The position numbers were made by a program, and so were the translations under genes. The notes beneath the pieces are model-generated. The model did not search any database. It saw nothing but the letters and a program-made list of their open reading frames with translations, and was not told where the DNA came from. Positions 20,555 to 30,901 of a DNA stretch of 47,897 bases are shown in pieces (position 1 is the first letter of the stretch; every line of letters starts with the position of its first letter). Source of the DNA: an uncultured Clostridia bacterium (GTDB taxonomy: Bacteria > Bacillota > Clostridia > TANB77 > CAG-508); contig CANQPF010000004.1 in NCBI GenBank assembly GCA_947625665.1, positions 1-47,897 of the forward strand, in the 5' to 3' direction.

Positions 20555-21469
20555 TTATTTTTTTATATATTTATTAAGTTCATCTCTCATCCTTAAAGCT
20601 TCTTGCCTAGTTGCTTTTGCATAATCTTTTTCGTCAAATTCACTTTTTTGATATGCACACATTAGACTTCTAGAAGCATTTATAATTCCGCCTAATCCAT
20701 TATCATCAAATCCAAGTGCGATATCTTCCGCTTTTCCTCCTTGAGCACCATATCCAGGTATTAAAAAATATGTATGCTTTGCAATCTTTCTAATTTGTTT
20801 TAGTTGTTCTGGATAAGTTGCTCCAACTACTGCTGCAATACTACTATATCCATTTTCTCCTATAAGTTCTTCTCCCCATTTTTCAACTAATTCAGCTACT
20901 TGCATATATACTTCTTTACCATTTTCTAATTTTAAATCTTGTAATTCCCCTGAAGATGGATTAGAAGTTTTTACTAAAATAAAAATTCCTTTATTATATT
21001 TTTTGCAATCTTCTATAAAAGGTTTTACACAGTCTGTACCCATATATGGATTAACTGTTACAAAATCAACATTGAAAATTTCTTTTTCTTCTATTCCTAT
21101 TGGAGTTTTTCCTAAAAATGCATTTGAATATCCTTGTGCTGTTGAACCAATGTCTCCCCTTTTTACATCTGCTATAACTATCATTCCTTTTTGTTTAGCA
21201 TATTTACATGTTTCTTCAAAAGCTTTAATTCCAGGAATTCCAAACATCTCATAAAATGCTATCTGTGGTTTTACAGCTGGTATAATATCATATGTTGCAT
21301 CTATTAATGCTTTATTATATTCAATTATTGCATCTGCAATTCCTTCCAAATTATTTGAAAACTTCTCGGTTACACATTTAGGCAACATATCATATCTTGG
21401 ATCTAATCCCATAACAGTAGGATTATCTGTCTTTCTTATATTTTCAATTAATCTATCAATTGCATTCAT
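20555..21469 (-). CDS. pyrF: orotidine 5'-phosphate decarboxylase
   Basis: VMGLDPRYDMLP, VKPQIAFYEMFG, VIADVKRGDIGSTA, PGYGAQGG. Confidence 0.95.
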   Translation of the reverse strand: MNAIDRLIENIRKTDNPTVMGLDPRYDMLPKCVTEKFSNNLEGIADAIIEYNKALIDATYDIIPAVKPQIAFYEMFGIPGIKAFEETCKYAKQKGMIVIADVKRGDIGSTAQGYSNAFLGKTPIGIEEKEIFNVDFVTVNPYMGTDCVKPFIEDCKKYNKGIFILVKTSNPSSGELQDLKLENGKEVYMQVAELVEKWGEELIGENGYSSIAAVVGATYPEQLKQIRKIAKHTYFLIPGYGAQGGKAEDIALGFDDNGLGGIINASRSLMCAYQKSEFDEKDYAKATRQEALRMRDELNKYIKK

Positions 21470-21483
21470 TTATTTTCCTCCTA

Positions 21484-22797
21484 TTACCCCTTATATACAA
21501 TTTTACCGCTAACTATTGTGTATTTAACTTTTCCCTTTAATTCTTTTCCTATGAATGGACTATTTTTTGATTTAGAAACAATCATTTCTTTTGTGTATGT
21601 ATAGGTTTCATTTGGATCAAAAATTGTAATATCTGCTACTTTTCCTTCTTCTATTGTTCCTCTATCAATATTTAATAATTTTGCTGGATTGTATGAATTT
21701 AATTTTACTAAATCTAAATAACTTAAATACCCTGCATCAACTAAATTCATTATTTCTGCTGAAAGAGCTGTTTCGAATCCTATTATTCCGTTCGGAGCTG
21801 TTTCTAAACCTTTTGCTTTCTCCTCTTCTGCATGTGGGGCATGGTCCGTAATTATTGCATCAATAGTCCCTTCTTTTAGTCCTTCTATAATGGCTTGTCT
21901 ATCTTTTTCTTCTCTTAAAGGTGGGTTCATTTTTGCATTTACTCCTGATTTCTTAACTTCATCAACTGTAAAGCTAAAATAATGTGGACAAGTTTCACAG
22001 GTAATCTTTGCCCCTCTTTTCTTAGCATCTCTCACCATATTTTTAGTTGTCTTAGTGCTAATATGACAAATATGAGCTCTTACATTATTTGTTTCTGAAA
22101 TCACAATTTCTCTAGCAGCCATTATTTCTTCTGCTTCTGGTAAAACTCCTTCAACCCCTAGTTCTTCTGCAACTTTTCCTGCATTTATCGCTCCTGCTGC
22201 AACTGATTTTTCTTCACAATGTGAAGCCACGAAAGTTCCTAATTTATCAGCTTCTATTATAGCATTTCTCATCATTCTACTATTTACAACTGGCATTCCA
22301 TCATCTGAGAATGCAATTGCTCCTGCTTCTTTTAATTCTTTATAGTTAACAGCTTCTTCACCCTTTTCTCCTTTAGAAACTGATGCATATGGTAAAACAT
22401 TACATAAGTTAACTCTTTTAGCTTCTGATATTATTTTTTGCAATACTTCTACATTATCAGGCGTTGGTTTTGTATTAGGCATTGGACAAATTGTTGTAAA
22501 TCCCCCTGCCACTGCACTTTTGCTTCCTGTTTCTATTGTTTCTTTATATTCAAATCCAGGTTCTCTTAGGTGACAATGCATATCAATCATTCCTGGAATA
22601 ATATTTAACCCTGTGCAGTCAATAATTTCTGCATTTTCATTTAAGTTTATTTCTTCTTTAATTTCTTTTACAATATCATTTTCTATTAAAATATCCCTTT
22701 TCCCATTAGTGCTAGTCTTATAGTCAATTACGTTACCATTTTTCAATAGTACATTCATACATTTACCTCCATTTAATATTTGCCATAATTCTATCAT
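21484..22797 (-). CDS. pyrC: dihydroorotase
   Basis: DMHCHLREPG, CPMPNTKPTPDN, AHICHIST, ITDHAPH motifs. Confidence 0.95.
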   Translation of the reverse strand: MIELWQILNGGKCMNVLLKNGNVIDYKTSTNGKRDILIENDIVKEIKEEINLNENAEIIDCTGLNIIPGMIDMHCHLREPGFEYKETIETGSKSAVAGGFTTICPMPNTKPTPDNVEVLQKIISEAKRVNLCNVLPYASVSKGEKGEEAVNYKELKEAGAIAFSDDGMPVVNSRMMRNAIIEADKLGTFVASHCEEKSVAAGAINAGKVAEELGVEGVLPEAEEIMAAREIVISETNNVRAHICHISTKTTKNMVRDAKKRGAKITCETCPHYFSFTVDEVKKSGVNAKMNPPLREEKDRQAIIEGLKEGTIDAIITDHAPHAEEEKAKGLETAPNGIIGFETALSAEIMNLVDAGYLSYLDLVKLNSYNPAKLLNIDRGTIEEGKVADITIFDPNETYTYTKEMIVSKSKNSPFIGKELKGKVKYTIVSGKIVYKG

Positions 22798-22826
22798 CTT
22801 TTCCCCTTTTTTTCAACATAGGTCAG

Positions 22827-22855
22827 TTGACATTTACGTGTTTTTTATGTATAAA
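22827..22855 (+). promoter_or_regulatory. promoter of orotate phosphoribosyltransferase-like gene
   Basis: TTGACA (22827-22832), 17-nt spacer, TATAAA (22850-22855). Confidence 0.65.
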
Positions 22856-22900
22856 TATGTTGTAATATCTTAAGAGATTTTATAATTAAGGAGGAATATT

Positions 22901-23758
22901 ATGTCTGATATTAGAACATATTTATTTGAAACAAATGCAATAAGAATATGTGAAGAAAATAAACCTTTTTGGTATACTTCTGGAAAAATAGGGCCTTACT
23001 TTGTTAATACACATTTTATTTATGGTTCTGAAAAAGATGCTGTAGAACTATTAAATTTTATTGACATGGCTTTATCTGATAAATTAACCTTACCTAATAA
23101 AGTTTTTCAAAAAGTTTTAGACCAGTATAAGACTAATGAAATTTATCAAAATGTTGTAAATACAATAAAAAATTATATTGAAGAAAAGATTGATATATAT
23201 CAAATCGATTATATATCTGGTGGTGAGAGAAGAGATTGGTTCTTTTCTAATATTCTCGCCTATCTACTAGATAAACCTCATATATCAATCTATAAAGATT
23301 TATCTACTGTTGTAAGTGATAGTAAATTTGAATCCTCAGAAACTATTACATCTTTAGAAGGAAAAAAGGTTTTACATGTTGCTGATTTAATTACAGTAGC
23401 TTCAAGCTATCTAAGAGCTTGGATTCCAGCAATAGAAAACCTAGGTTCCAAAATTTGTTGGTCTTGTAGCGTTGTAGACCGTATGCAAGGAGGAACAGAA
23501 AAAATTAATGAAAAAGGTATCAAATCTTATTCACTTATTAATATAAACTTAGACCTTTTTGAAAAAGCTTTAGAGTTAAATGTAATTAATGAAAATCAAT
23601 TACAAATGTTAGAAGATTTTATCGCAGATCCTGATGGCACAATGAGACAATTTTTAATAGACCATCCAGAGTTTTTAGAAACCGCATTAAATTCGGATGA
23701 AAAAACCAAAGCTCGTGCACAACTCTTACTTGATAACAATTTATATGATTTAAATTAA
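22901..23758 (+). CDS. orotate phosphoribosyltransferase-like protein
   Basis: FWYTSGKIGPYFVNTHFIYG, ISGGERRDWFFS, VLHVADLIT; divergent from pyrC. Confidence 0.75.
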   Translation: MSDIRTYLFETNAIRICEENKPFWYTSGKIGPYFVNTHFIYGSEKDAVELLNFIDMALSDKLTLPNKVFQKVLDQYKTNEIYQNVVNTIKNYIEEKIDIYQIDYISGGERRDWFFSNILAYLLDKPHISIYKDLSTVVSDSKFESSETITSLEGKKVLHVADLITVASSYLRAWIPAIENLGSKICWSCSVVDRMQGGTEKINEKGIKSYSLININLDLFEKALELNVINENQLQMLEDFIADPDGTMRQFLIDHPEFLETALNSDEKTKARAQLLLDNNLYDLN

Positions 23759-23860
23759 GAAATTTAATATTATTACAATTTGCTCCGCAACCGCACGAAT
23801 ATAAAAAACTTAATCTTGTTGTATACGTCAAAATCTTGCGATTTTTCCTATACAATACAA

Positions 23861-23893
23861 AAAGAAACCGCTTCACATTTATGCGGTTTCTTT
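23861..23893. terminator. stem-loop terminator between convergent genes
   Basis: AAAGAAACCGC...GCGGTTTCTTT. Confidence 0.75.
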
Positions 23894-25207
23894 TTGTTTA
23901 TGTTGTGGCACTTCTCTTTTTGCCTTTTTATTATTTTTATTAAATCTCTGTTTATTTTCATTTATAATTATTTCTGGATCTTTACCTTCTAAAACTGTTT
24001 CTTTAGTTATAATACATTTTTCAATTTTTTCATTTGAAGGTATTTCAAACATGATGTCTCTCATTATTTCTTCTATTATTGAACGCAAACCTCTTGCTCC
24101 TGTTTTTCTCTCTATTGCTTTGTCTACAATAGCACCAATTGCATCATCTGTGAATACTAATTCCACTTCATCGATTTCAAATAATTTTTTATATTGTTTT
24201 ATTAATGCATTTTTAGGCTCTACTAATATCTTCATTAAAGCTTTTTTATCTAGTTCTTTTAAAGTTGCTATTATTGGTAATCTTCCTATAAATTCTGGAA
24301 TTAGCCCAAATTTTAATAAGTCCTGTGGTAATAAATCCTTAAATACCGCATATTTACTAACTTTCTTTTCACTAGTAATTTTAGCTCCAAATCCTATTGA
24401 TTTTTTTCCTGTCCTTTCCTTTATTATGTCTTCTAATCCTTCAAATGCTCCTCCACAAATAAATAATATATTTTCTGTGTTAATTTGAATTAACTCTTGA
24501 TTAGGATGTTTTCTTCCACCTTGTGGTGGTACTGCTGCAGTTGTTCCTTCAATTATTTTCAATAATGATTGTTGAACACCTTCTCCACTAACATCCCTTG
24601 TTATTGATAAATTTTCTGCTTTTCTAGTTATTTTATCAATTTCATCTATATATATAATACCTCTTTCTGCCTTTTGAACATCTCCATCTGCTGCCTGAAT
24701 CAATTTTAGCAAAATATTTTCAACATCTTCACCGACATATCCGGCTTCGGTTAAAGTTGTAGCATCAGCTATTGCAAAAGGTACATTTAATATCCTTGCT
24801 AAGGTTTTCGCAAGTAAAGTTTTTCCACATCCTGTTGGTCCCAATAATAAAATATTGCTTTTTTGAATTTCAACTTCTTCTTTGTCACTATTAGCTTCTT
24901 CATGCGCAATACGCTTGTAATGATTATATACTGCAACTGATAAAGTTTTTTTTGCATTTTCTTGACCTATAACATAGTCATCTAAAATTTTCTTTATTTC
25001 TTTTGGGCTTGGAATTTTATCAAGATCATTCAATGTGTAGCCGGCTTCTGCGTCATCAAATAATTCTGCCTCAATGATGTTATTGCATAATTCTACACAT
25101 TCATCACATATATATACTCCTGGTCCTGCTACAATTTTTCTAACATTTTCTTGAGACTTTCCACAAAATGAACATCTCACTGATTTTGGTGTATCACTTT
25201 TTGCCAT
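23879..25207 (-). CDS. clpX: ATP-dependent Clp protease ATP-binding subunit
   Basis: N-terminal zinc finger [38 protein letters not shown]. Confidence 0.97.
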   Translation of the reverse strand: MAKSDTPKSVRCSFCGKSQENVRKIVAGPGVYICDECVELCNNIIEAELFDDAEAGYTLNDLDKIPSPKEIKKILDDYVIGQENAKKTLSVAVYNHYKRIAHEEANSDKEEVEIQKSNILLLGPTGCGKTLLAKTLARILNVPFAIADATTLTEAGYVGEDVENILLKLIQAADGDVQKAERGIIYIDEIDKITRKAENLSITRDVSGEGVQQSLLKIIEGTTAAVPPQGGRKHPNQELIQINTENILFICGGAFEGLEDIIKERTGKKSIGFGAKITSEKKVSKYAVFKDLLPQDLLKFGLIPEFIGRLPIIATLKELDKKALMKILVEPKNALIKQYKKLFEIDEVELVFTDDAIGAIVDKAIERKTGARGLRSIIEEIMRDIMFEIPSNEKIEKCIITKETVLEGKDPEIIINENKQRFNKNNKKAKREVPQHKQKETA

Positions 25208-25229
25208 AAGTTTTTTCTCCTTTTATATT

Positions 25230-25838
25230 TTATTGTTTTCTTTTGTCCATGATTCCATCTATTAATCCATAATTTAGGGCTTCTTCTGCTGTCATATAAT
25301 TATCTCTTTCTGTATCTTTTTGGATTGTTTCAACAGTTTGCCCTGTTCTTTCACTTAGAAACTTATTTAATTTTTCTCTTGTTTTAACTAAATGATCTGC
25401 ATGGATTTTTATTTCTGTGGCTTGACCTGAAAGTCCCCCACCACCTATTAAAGGTTGATGTATTAATATTTCAGCATTTGGAGTAGCATATCTTTTACCT
25501 TTTTCTCCTGCTGCAAGAAGAGCTGCTCCCATACTTGCTGCCATCCCTATACAAATTGTTGAAACTGGGCATGTAATATAATTCATAGTATCTATAATTC
25601 CCATTCCATCTGTTATTGAACCTCCTGGTGAATTAATATATAAATTAATTTCTTTATCTGGATCTTCAGACTCTAAAAATAGTAATTGTGCAATTATTAA
25701 ACTAGAAGTTGTTGGATTAACATCTTCTCCTAAAAATATAATTCTATCTTTTAATAATCTTGAAAAGATATCATAAGATCTTTCTCCCTTACTTGTTTGC
25801 TCAATTACATAAGGTACTAAACTATTTTTTTCTAACAT
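25230..25838 (-). CDS. clpP: ATP-dependent Clp protease proteolytic subunit
   Basis: [38 protein letters not shown]. Confidence 0.97.
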   Translation of the reverse strand: MLEKNSLVPYVIEQTSKGERSYDIFSRLLKDRIIFLGEDVNPTTSSLIIAQLLFLESEDPDKEINLYINSPGGSITDGMGIIDTMNYITCPVSTICIGMAASMGAALLAAGEKGKRYATPNAEILIHQPLIGGGGLSGQATEIKIHADHLVKTREKLNKFLSERTGQTVETIQKDTERDNYMTAEEALNYGLIDGIMDKRKQ

Positions 25839-25943
25839 TTATTTTCCTCCCTTGTATATTTTTAATTTCTTTACTAAATTGAGAAAGCCAGAGCTACAAC
25901 TACCAAAAGTTATATCCCCAACTTTACTACATTTAAGATTATA

Positions 25944-27341
25944 TTATTTTTTACTTTTGGCTTTAGTTGTTTTTGTTGATTTATCAGTTTTACTTTCCTT
26001 TTTGTTAGCACTTGATTTTTTGTCTGTTGACTTTGAACCTTTATTTTCTTTTTTTGGTTCTACTATTTTAGCATTATTAACTATTAATTCTAATGCTTTT
26101 TCAGTTCTTACTCCTAACTCTATGTAATCTTTAATGTTTTTATTTTCTTCAAATTCTTTTACATCTTTTCCATAATTTTTTGCCATTTCTTCTAGCTTTT
26201 TATGAACTTCTTCTTTAGAAGCTTCAATTTTTTCTATTTCTACTATTTTTTCAACTGCTAATCTTGATTTTATTGAATCAAGTGCTTGTGGCTCATATTC
26301 CTTACGAACTTCTTCCATTGTTTTACCCATCATTTGAACATATTGTTCTAGTTTTAATCCTTGATAAGAAAGTCTTTGTTCTAAGTCTTTTATAACATTG
26401 TCTATTTCTGTTTCTATCATTCCTGATGGTATGTCAACTTTCATTCCTTCTACAACAACTTTTATAGCATTGTCTTCTATTTCATACTTAGCTCTTTCTT
26501 CATATTGTTTTTGCTTCTTAGCTTTTATATCTTGTTTCAATTCTTTTAATGTATCAAATTCACTAACATCTTTTGCGAATTCATCATCTAATTTTGGTAA
26601 TTCCTTTTTCTTTATTCCATGCAATTTAACTTTGAAAGTTGCGTCTTTTCCAGCTAAATCTTTTGAAAAATATTCTTCTGGAAATTTAACTTTAATATCT
26701 TTTTCAGTATCAATCTTCATTCCTATAATTTGGTCTTCAAATCCTGGAATAAATTGATTGCTTCCTATTTCTAATTCATGTCCTTCTGCTTTTCCACCTT
26801 CAAATGGTTTTCCATCAACAAATCCTTCAAAATCTATTGTTGTTATATCTCCACTTTCAACAGGTCTATCATCAACTGTAATTATTCTAGCATTATTTTC
26901 TTGCATGTGTCCTAATTCATGTTCAATATCTTCGTCTGTTACAGTATACTCAACTTTTTCTAATTCTATACCTTTATATTTTCCTAACTCTACTTCAGGC
27001 TTAACTTGAACAGTAGCTGTAAATATTAAATCTTTTCCTTTTTCAATTTGAGTTACATCAATATTAGGTCTACTTACTACTTCTAATTTATTTTCTTCTA
27101 CTGCTTTTTGCAATTCAGAAGGTACTACTTCATTAAAAGCATCCTCATAGAAAATTTCTTTTCCATAATATTTTTCTACTATTTGAATTGGCGCTTTTCC
27201 TTTTCTGAATCCTGGTATATTAAAATACTTAGCACTTTTGAAGTACACTTTTTTAATAGCTTCTTCAAATTTGTTTGCTTCTATTGTTATCTCTAATTTT
27301 ACTTCATTTGCATTTTTAGTTTTTTCAACTTTACATTTCAT
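25944..27341 (-). CDS. tig: trigger factor
   Basis: FNIPGFRKGKAP, PPIase region, Lys/Ser-rich C-terminal extension. Confidence 0.96.
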   Translation of the reverse strand: MKCKVEKTKNANEVKLEITIEANKFEEAIKKVYFKSAKYFNIPGFRKGKAPIQIVEKYYGKEIFYEDAFNEVVPSELQKAVEENKLEVVSRPNIDVTQIEKGKDLIFTATVQVKPEVELGKYKGIELEKVEYTVTDEDIEHELGHMQENNARIITVDDRPVESGDITTIDFEGFVDGKPFEGGKAEGHELEIGSNQFIPGFEDQIIGMKIDTEKDIKVKFPEEYFSKDLAGKDATFKVKLHGIKKKELPKLDDEFAKDVSEFDTLKELKQDIKAKKQKQYEERAKYEIEDNAIKVVVEGMKVDIPSGMIETEIDNVIKDLEQRLSYQGLKLEQYVQMMGKTMEEVRKEYEPQALDSIKSRLAVEKIVEIEKIEASKEEVHKKLEEMAKNYGKDVKEFEENKNIKDYIELGVRTEKALELIVNNAKIVEPKKENKGSKSTDKKSSANKKESKTDKSTKTTKAKSKK

Positions 27342-27501
27342 TATTTTTCAATCCTTTCATTTATTATGTATAGCTTTTATATTATACCATAAAATTCCTA
27401 TTTTGCAAGGAATTTTTATAAAAATACTTGTTTTTTTGTTTTTTTTGTGTTAAACTTATTACTGGACAATTTAATTTAGAGTTATAGGAGGTGCATTAGA
27501 T

Positions 27502-27699
27502 ATGGCAAGTTGTGCAGTTTGCGGTAAAAAAACTCAATATGGAAATCAACTTAGTATTACACGTTCTCATATAAGCAAGAGAACTTCACGTACTGTAAAA
27601 CCTAACTTAAGAAGAGTAAAAGTTGAAGATAATGGAAACTTTAAAAGAATCTATGTATGTGCTAAATGTTTAAAAAATGGTAAAGTTAAAAGAGCATAG
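27502..27699 (+). CDS. rpmB: 50S ribosomal protein L28
   Basis: MASCAVCGKKTQYGNQLSITRSHISKRTSRTVKPNLRRVK. Confidence 0.96.
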   Translation: MASCAVCGKKTQYGNQLSITRSHISKRTSRTVKPNLRRVKVEDNGNFKRIYVCAKCLKNGKVKRA

Positions 27700-27711
27700 T
27701 TTTCATATATA

Positions 27712-27766
27712 TAAAAGGATAGAAGCAAGATATTGAGTAAATCAATATTTTTCTTCTATCCTTTTT
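27712..27766. terminator. bidirectional terminator between rpmB and spoVM
   Basis: AAAGGATAGAAG ... CTTCTATCCTTTTT. Confidence 0.75.
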
Positions 27767-27768
27767 AT

Positions 27769-27843
27769 TTATTCTTTAATTCCAAATATAAATTTCACAA
27801 ATCCACGTAAAAATTTTGGAACCTTTTTTACAACAATCGTCAT
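27769..27843 (-). CDS. spoVM: stage V sporulation protein M-like 24-aa peptide
   Basis: Reverse strand MTIVVKKVPKFLRGFVKFIFGIKE; RBS AGGAGGG; adjacent to rpmB; too short for the ORF track. Confidence 0.85.
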   Translation of the reverse strand: MTIVVKKVPKFLRGFVKFIFGIKE

Positions 27844-27867
27844 ATGTAACCCTCCTTATTTTTCTAT

Positions 27868-28014
27868 TTAACATACAAGCCAGCTTATTCCTATGCTAGC
27901 TAAAGCAACTCCTATTAAAAAAAGCCACCCTGCTACTGGAAGTAATAAAACTAATAAAATTCCAATTCCCAACCCTATACAACATACGCCAAATGTCTTT
28001 TTCAAAATTTTCAA
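27868..28014 (-). CDS. small hydrophobic membrane protein, 48 aa, TTG start
   Basis: MKILKKTFGVCCIGLGIGILLVLLLPVAGWLFLIGVALASIGISWLVC; RBS GGGGAGG; just upstream of spoVM. Confidence 0.65.
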   Translation of the reverse strand: MKILKKTFGVCCIGLGIGILLVLLLPVAGWLFLIGVALASIGISWLVC

Positions 28015-28152
28015 TTTTATTACCTCCCCTTCTCTTATTACATTATATTTTGTAACTTTTTTATTTGTTCCTTTTTATGTATAACAAATATATTGACATC
28101 TATAGTTTTGAATTTTATAATTAAAATAAAATTTTAGAAAGGTATTAATAAT

Positions 28153-28782
28153 ATGAAGAAAAAAGATATAGAAATTTTTATAAAAAATTTAAAAGACGCA
28201 TATCCAGATGCAACTTGTAGTTTAGATTTTTCAACTCCTTTTGAATTGGTAGTGGCTGTTGCCCTTTCTGCTCAATGCACTGATGATAGAGTTAATAAAG
28301 TAACCCCTGCACTTTTCAAAAGATGTCCTACTATAAAGGATTATGCTGAAATTGATTTAAATGAATTAGAAAATCTTATTCATTCTTGTGGTTTCTACAA
28401 AAATAAGGCAAAAAACATTAAATTATGTGCTAAACAAGTACTGGATAACTTTGATGGTGAAGTTCCTTCAAATATGGAAGATTTAATAACTCTTGCAGGA
28501 ATAGGAAGGAAAAGTGCTAATGTTATAAGATTAGAAGTATTTGGCATTGCAACAGGAATTGCTGTCGACACTCATGCTAAAAGAATATCAAACTTACTTG
28601 GTCTATCAAAAGAAAAAGATCCTTTAAAAATTGAACAAGATTTAATTAAGTTTTTCCCTAAAAAATATTTAAAAGATATTAATCACTTATTTGTTTGGCA
28701 CGGTAGAAATTGCTGTATTGCTAGGAAGCCTCAATGTCAGTCCTGCCCTGTTAAACAATTTTGTAATTCTTACAAAAAATAG
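28153..28782 (+). CDS. nth: endonuclease III
   Basis: LSAQCTDDRVNKVTP, LAGIGRKSANVI, VDTHAKRIS, C-terminal [4Fe-4S] cysteines. Confidence 0.96.
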   Translation: MKKKDIEIFIKNLKDAYPDATCSLDFSTPFELVVAVALSAQCTDDRVNKVTPALFKRCPTIKDYAEIDLNELENLIHSCGFYKNKAKNIKLCAKQVLDNFDGEVPSNMEDLITLAGIGRKSANVIRLEVFGIATGIAVDTHAKRISNLLGLSKEKDPLKIEQDLIKFFPKKYLKDINHLFVWHGRNCCIARKPQCQSCPVKQFCNSYKK

Positions 28783-28865
28783 GTTATCTATTTTGTTATT
28801 TTTTATTGACAAATTTTTTATAAAGATATATATTTTGTTTATGAGAATTTTTAGGAGGTTGTTTT

Positions 28866-30185
28866 ATGATAAAAAGATATTTAAAATCATTAATTGTACT
28901 AATTATGATGTTTGTATTGACTTTTTCATACGCTTATGTTTTTGCTGAAGAATCAGAACAAGTAAACCCCGAATCAAATCCAGAAATAAATTCTGATTAC
29001 GTTGAAGGTGAATCTGAAACTGAAAATGAAACAATGCCTATAGCTAATGAAGAAGAAAATGTATCATCTGAAGGTAATGAACAAACCACTACAGAAGATA
29101 CTGAACAAGCATTAACACCAGAAGAAAATGCTGGAAACGCTGAAAATCTTGAGAATATCGATGAAGAAACTTCTACAGACACTTCTAACTTAAAATCTTC
29201 AGATATTTATCTAACAGGTGATGAAATTATTATAGATTATCCAATAGATGGTAACCTATATGTAATAGCTAATAAAGTTAATATTAAAGCTGAAGTTGGC
29301 GGAGATGCCTTTATTATAACCAAAGAACTTAATATTGAACAACAAGGTTATATATTTAGCAACTTATTTGTTGTTGCAGATAATGTTAATATAGATAGTG
29401 TTATTTATGACATGTATGCAGTTGCTAAAAATATAAATATAACTTCTAACGGTTCTGTATACAGAGATGCTAGAATAATAGCTTCTAAAGATATATCTAT
29501 TTTAGGAAATATTGGAAGAAATGCCTTTATTGGAGGAAGCTCAAAACTATCACTTACAGATGGATCTTCAGAAGGTTCTATAAACGGTAATTTGACTTAT
29601 TCTACTTCTCAAAATCTTCCAGAAGAAGATTTACGTGCTTATGTTAGTGGAGATATAAGTACTAGAAGAATTTCTCCAAACCCTATGGAAACTGGTAGCA
29701 CTCTACTTACTCATTTAAAATCTTTGGCTAACAAATTATTTTTGATAGCAATTGTTTGGTTAATATGTCTTTGGTTAGCACCTAAATATTTAAAAAATAG
29801 TGGGAAATCATTTATTAATAAACCTGTATCCTCAGTTCTATTAGGTTTATTAGTCATCGTACTTACACCAGTAATTGCAATCATATTGTTAGTATCTAAA
29901 ATAGCTTTAATAGCATCTTTATTACTATTTGCTTTGTTCGGATTGCTATTGGTAGTAGGATCTTCACTATTTTCAATTACACTTGGTAATTTAATTAGTG
30001 ATAAAATAAAGAAAGATTCTAATATAATTAATTTAGTAATGGCTCTTGCTGTTGGTATAGTTGTTTACCTTATTAATTTAATACCGGTATTCGGAACAAT
30101 AGTATCTGTGATAATGGTTATATTAGGTATAGGTTCTATGATTTCTTATTTGGTCAATAACAGAAACCAAACAACTAATGTATAA
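28866..30185 (+). CDS. polymer-forming (bactofilin-like) repeat membrane protein
   Basis: Signal peptide, acidic Glu/Thr-rich linker, beta-helix-like repeats (GNLYVIANKVNIKAEVGGDAFI...), C-terminal TM helices. Confidence 0.65.
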   Translation: MIKRYLKSLIVLIMMFVLTFSYAYVFAEESEQVNPESNPEINSDYVEGESETENETMPIANEEENVSSEGNEQTTTEDTEQALTPEENAGNAENLENIDEETSTDTSNLKSSDIYLTGDEIIIDYPIDGNLYVIANKVNIKAEVGGDAFIITKELNIEQQGYIFSNLFVVADNVNIDSVIYDMYAVAKNINITSNGSVYRDARIIASKDISILGNIGRNAFIGGSSKLSLTDGSSEGSINGNLTYSTSQNLPEEDLRAYVSGDISTRRISPNPMETGSTLLTHLKSLANKLFLIAIVWLICLWLAPKYLKNSGKSFINKPVSSVLLGLLVIVLTPVIAIILLVSKIALIASLLLFALFGLLLVVGSSLFSITLGNLISDKIKKDSNIINLVMALAVGIVVYLINLIPVFGTIVSVIMVILGIGSMISYLVNNRNQTTNV

Positions 30186-30210
30186 ATTATAATTTTGCTT
30201 ATTTATACAA

Positions 30211-30243
30211 AAAGAAACCAGCTTACAAAAGTTGGTTTCTTTT
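30211..30243. terminator. stem-loop terminator between convergent genes
   Basis: AGAAACCA...TGGTTTCTTTT. Confidence 0.65.
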
Positions 30244-30901
30244 AATTTTTTAATTCTTCTATAATAACCTTATAATCTTTTGCTAATAATATTGCTGTTC
30301 CTGCAACTAATATATTTGCACCTGCTTCTTTAACTTTAGGAGCAGTATTTAAATTCACTCCCCCATCAACTTCTATTTCTACTTCAATTTTTTTATCGGT
30401 TATATATTTTTTTAATGTTTTTATTTTGTTGACCATATCAATTAATAATGTTTGTCCACCCTTTCCGGGTTCTACTGTCATAATTAAACATAAATGAATA
30501 TATGGCAAAAATTCATATATTTCCTCGATATTTGTATTTGGTTTAATAGATATTCCTACTCTGCAATGATGTTCTTTTATTAAATTTATCATTTGCATTA
30601 CTTCTTTTTTATCTTTACAGGCTTCATAATGAAATGTTATTATATTAGGTTCAACCGAAGCAAATTCATCAATTGCTTTCTCTACATCTTCTACCATTAA
30701 ATGAACGTCCATAGGCAAATTAGATATACGCTTAATATATGAAGAATATTTAAGCATTTTGTCATAAGTATTTTTTTCTACGAACTTTCCATCCATTACA
30801 TCTATATGGAAATAATCTGTTTTTGAAGCTTCTAGTCCTAGTATTACTTCTGCTTCTTCTCCTTCTTTCATTGAAAGTATTGACGTTGAAATTTCTACCA
30901 C
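30242..30901 (-). CDS. rpe: ribulose-phosphate 3-epimerase
   Basis: FHIDVMDGKFV, DVHLMVEDVE, MTVEPGKGGQ, EVDGGVN. Confidence 0.95.
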   Translation of the reverse strand: MVEISTSILSMKEGEEAEVILGLEASKTDYFHIDVMDGKFVEKNTYDKMLKYSSYIKRISNLPMDVHLMVEDVEKAIDEFASVEPNIITFHYEACKDKKEVMQMINLIKEHHCRVGISIKPNTNIEEIYEFLPYIHLCLIMTVEPGKGGQTLLIDMVNKIKTLKKYITDKKIEVEIEVDGGVNLNTAPKVKEAGANILVAGTAILLAKDYKVIIEELKN

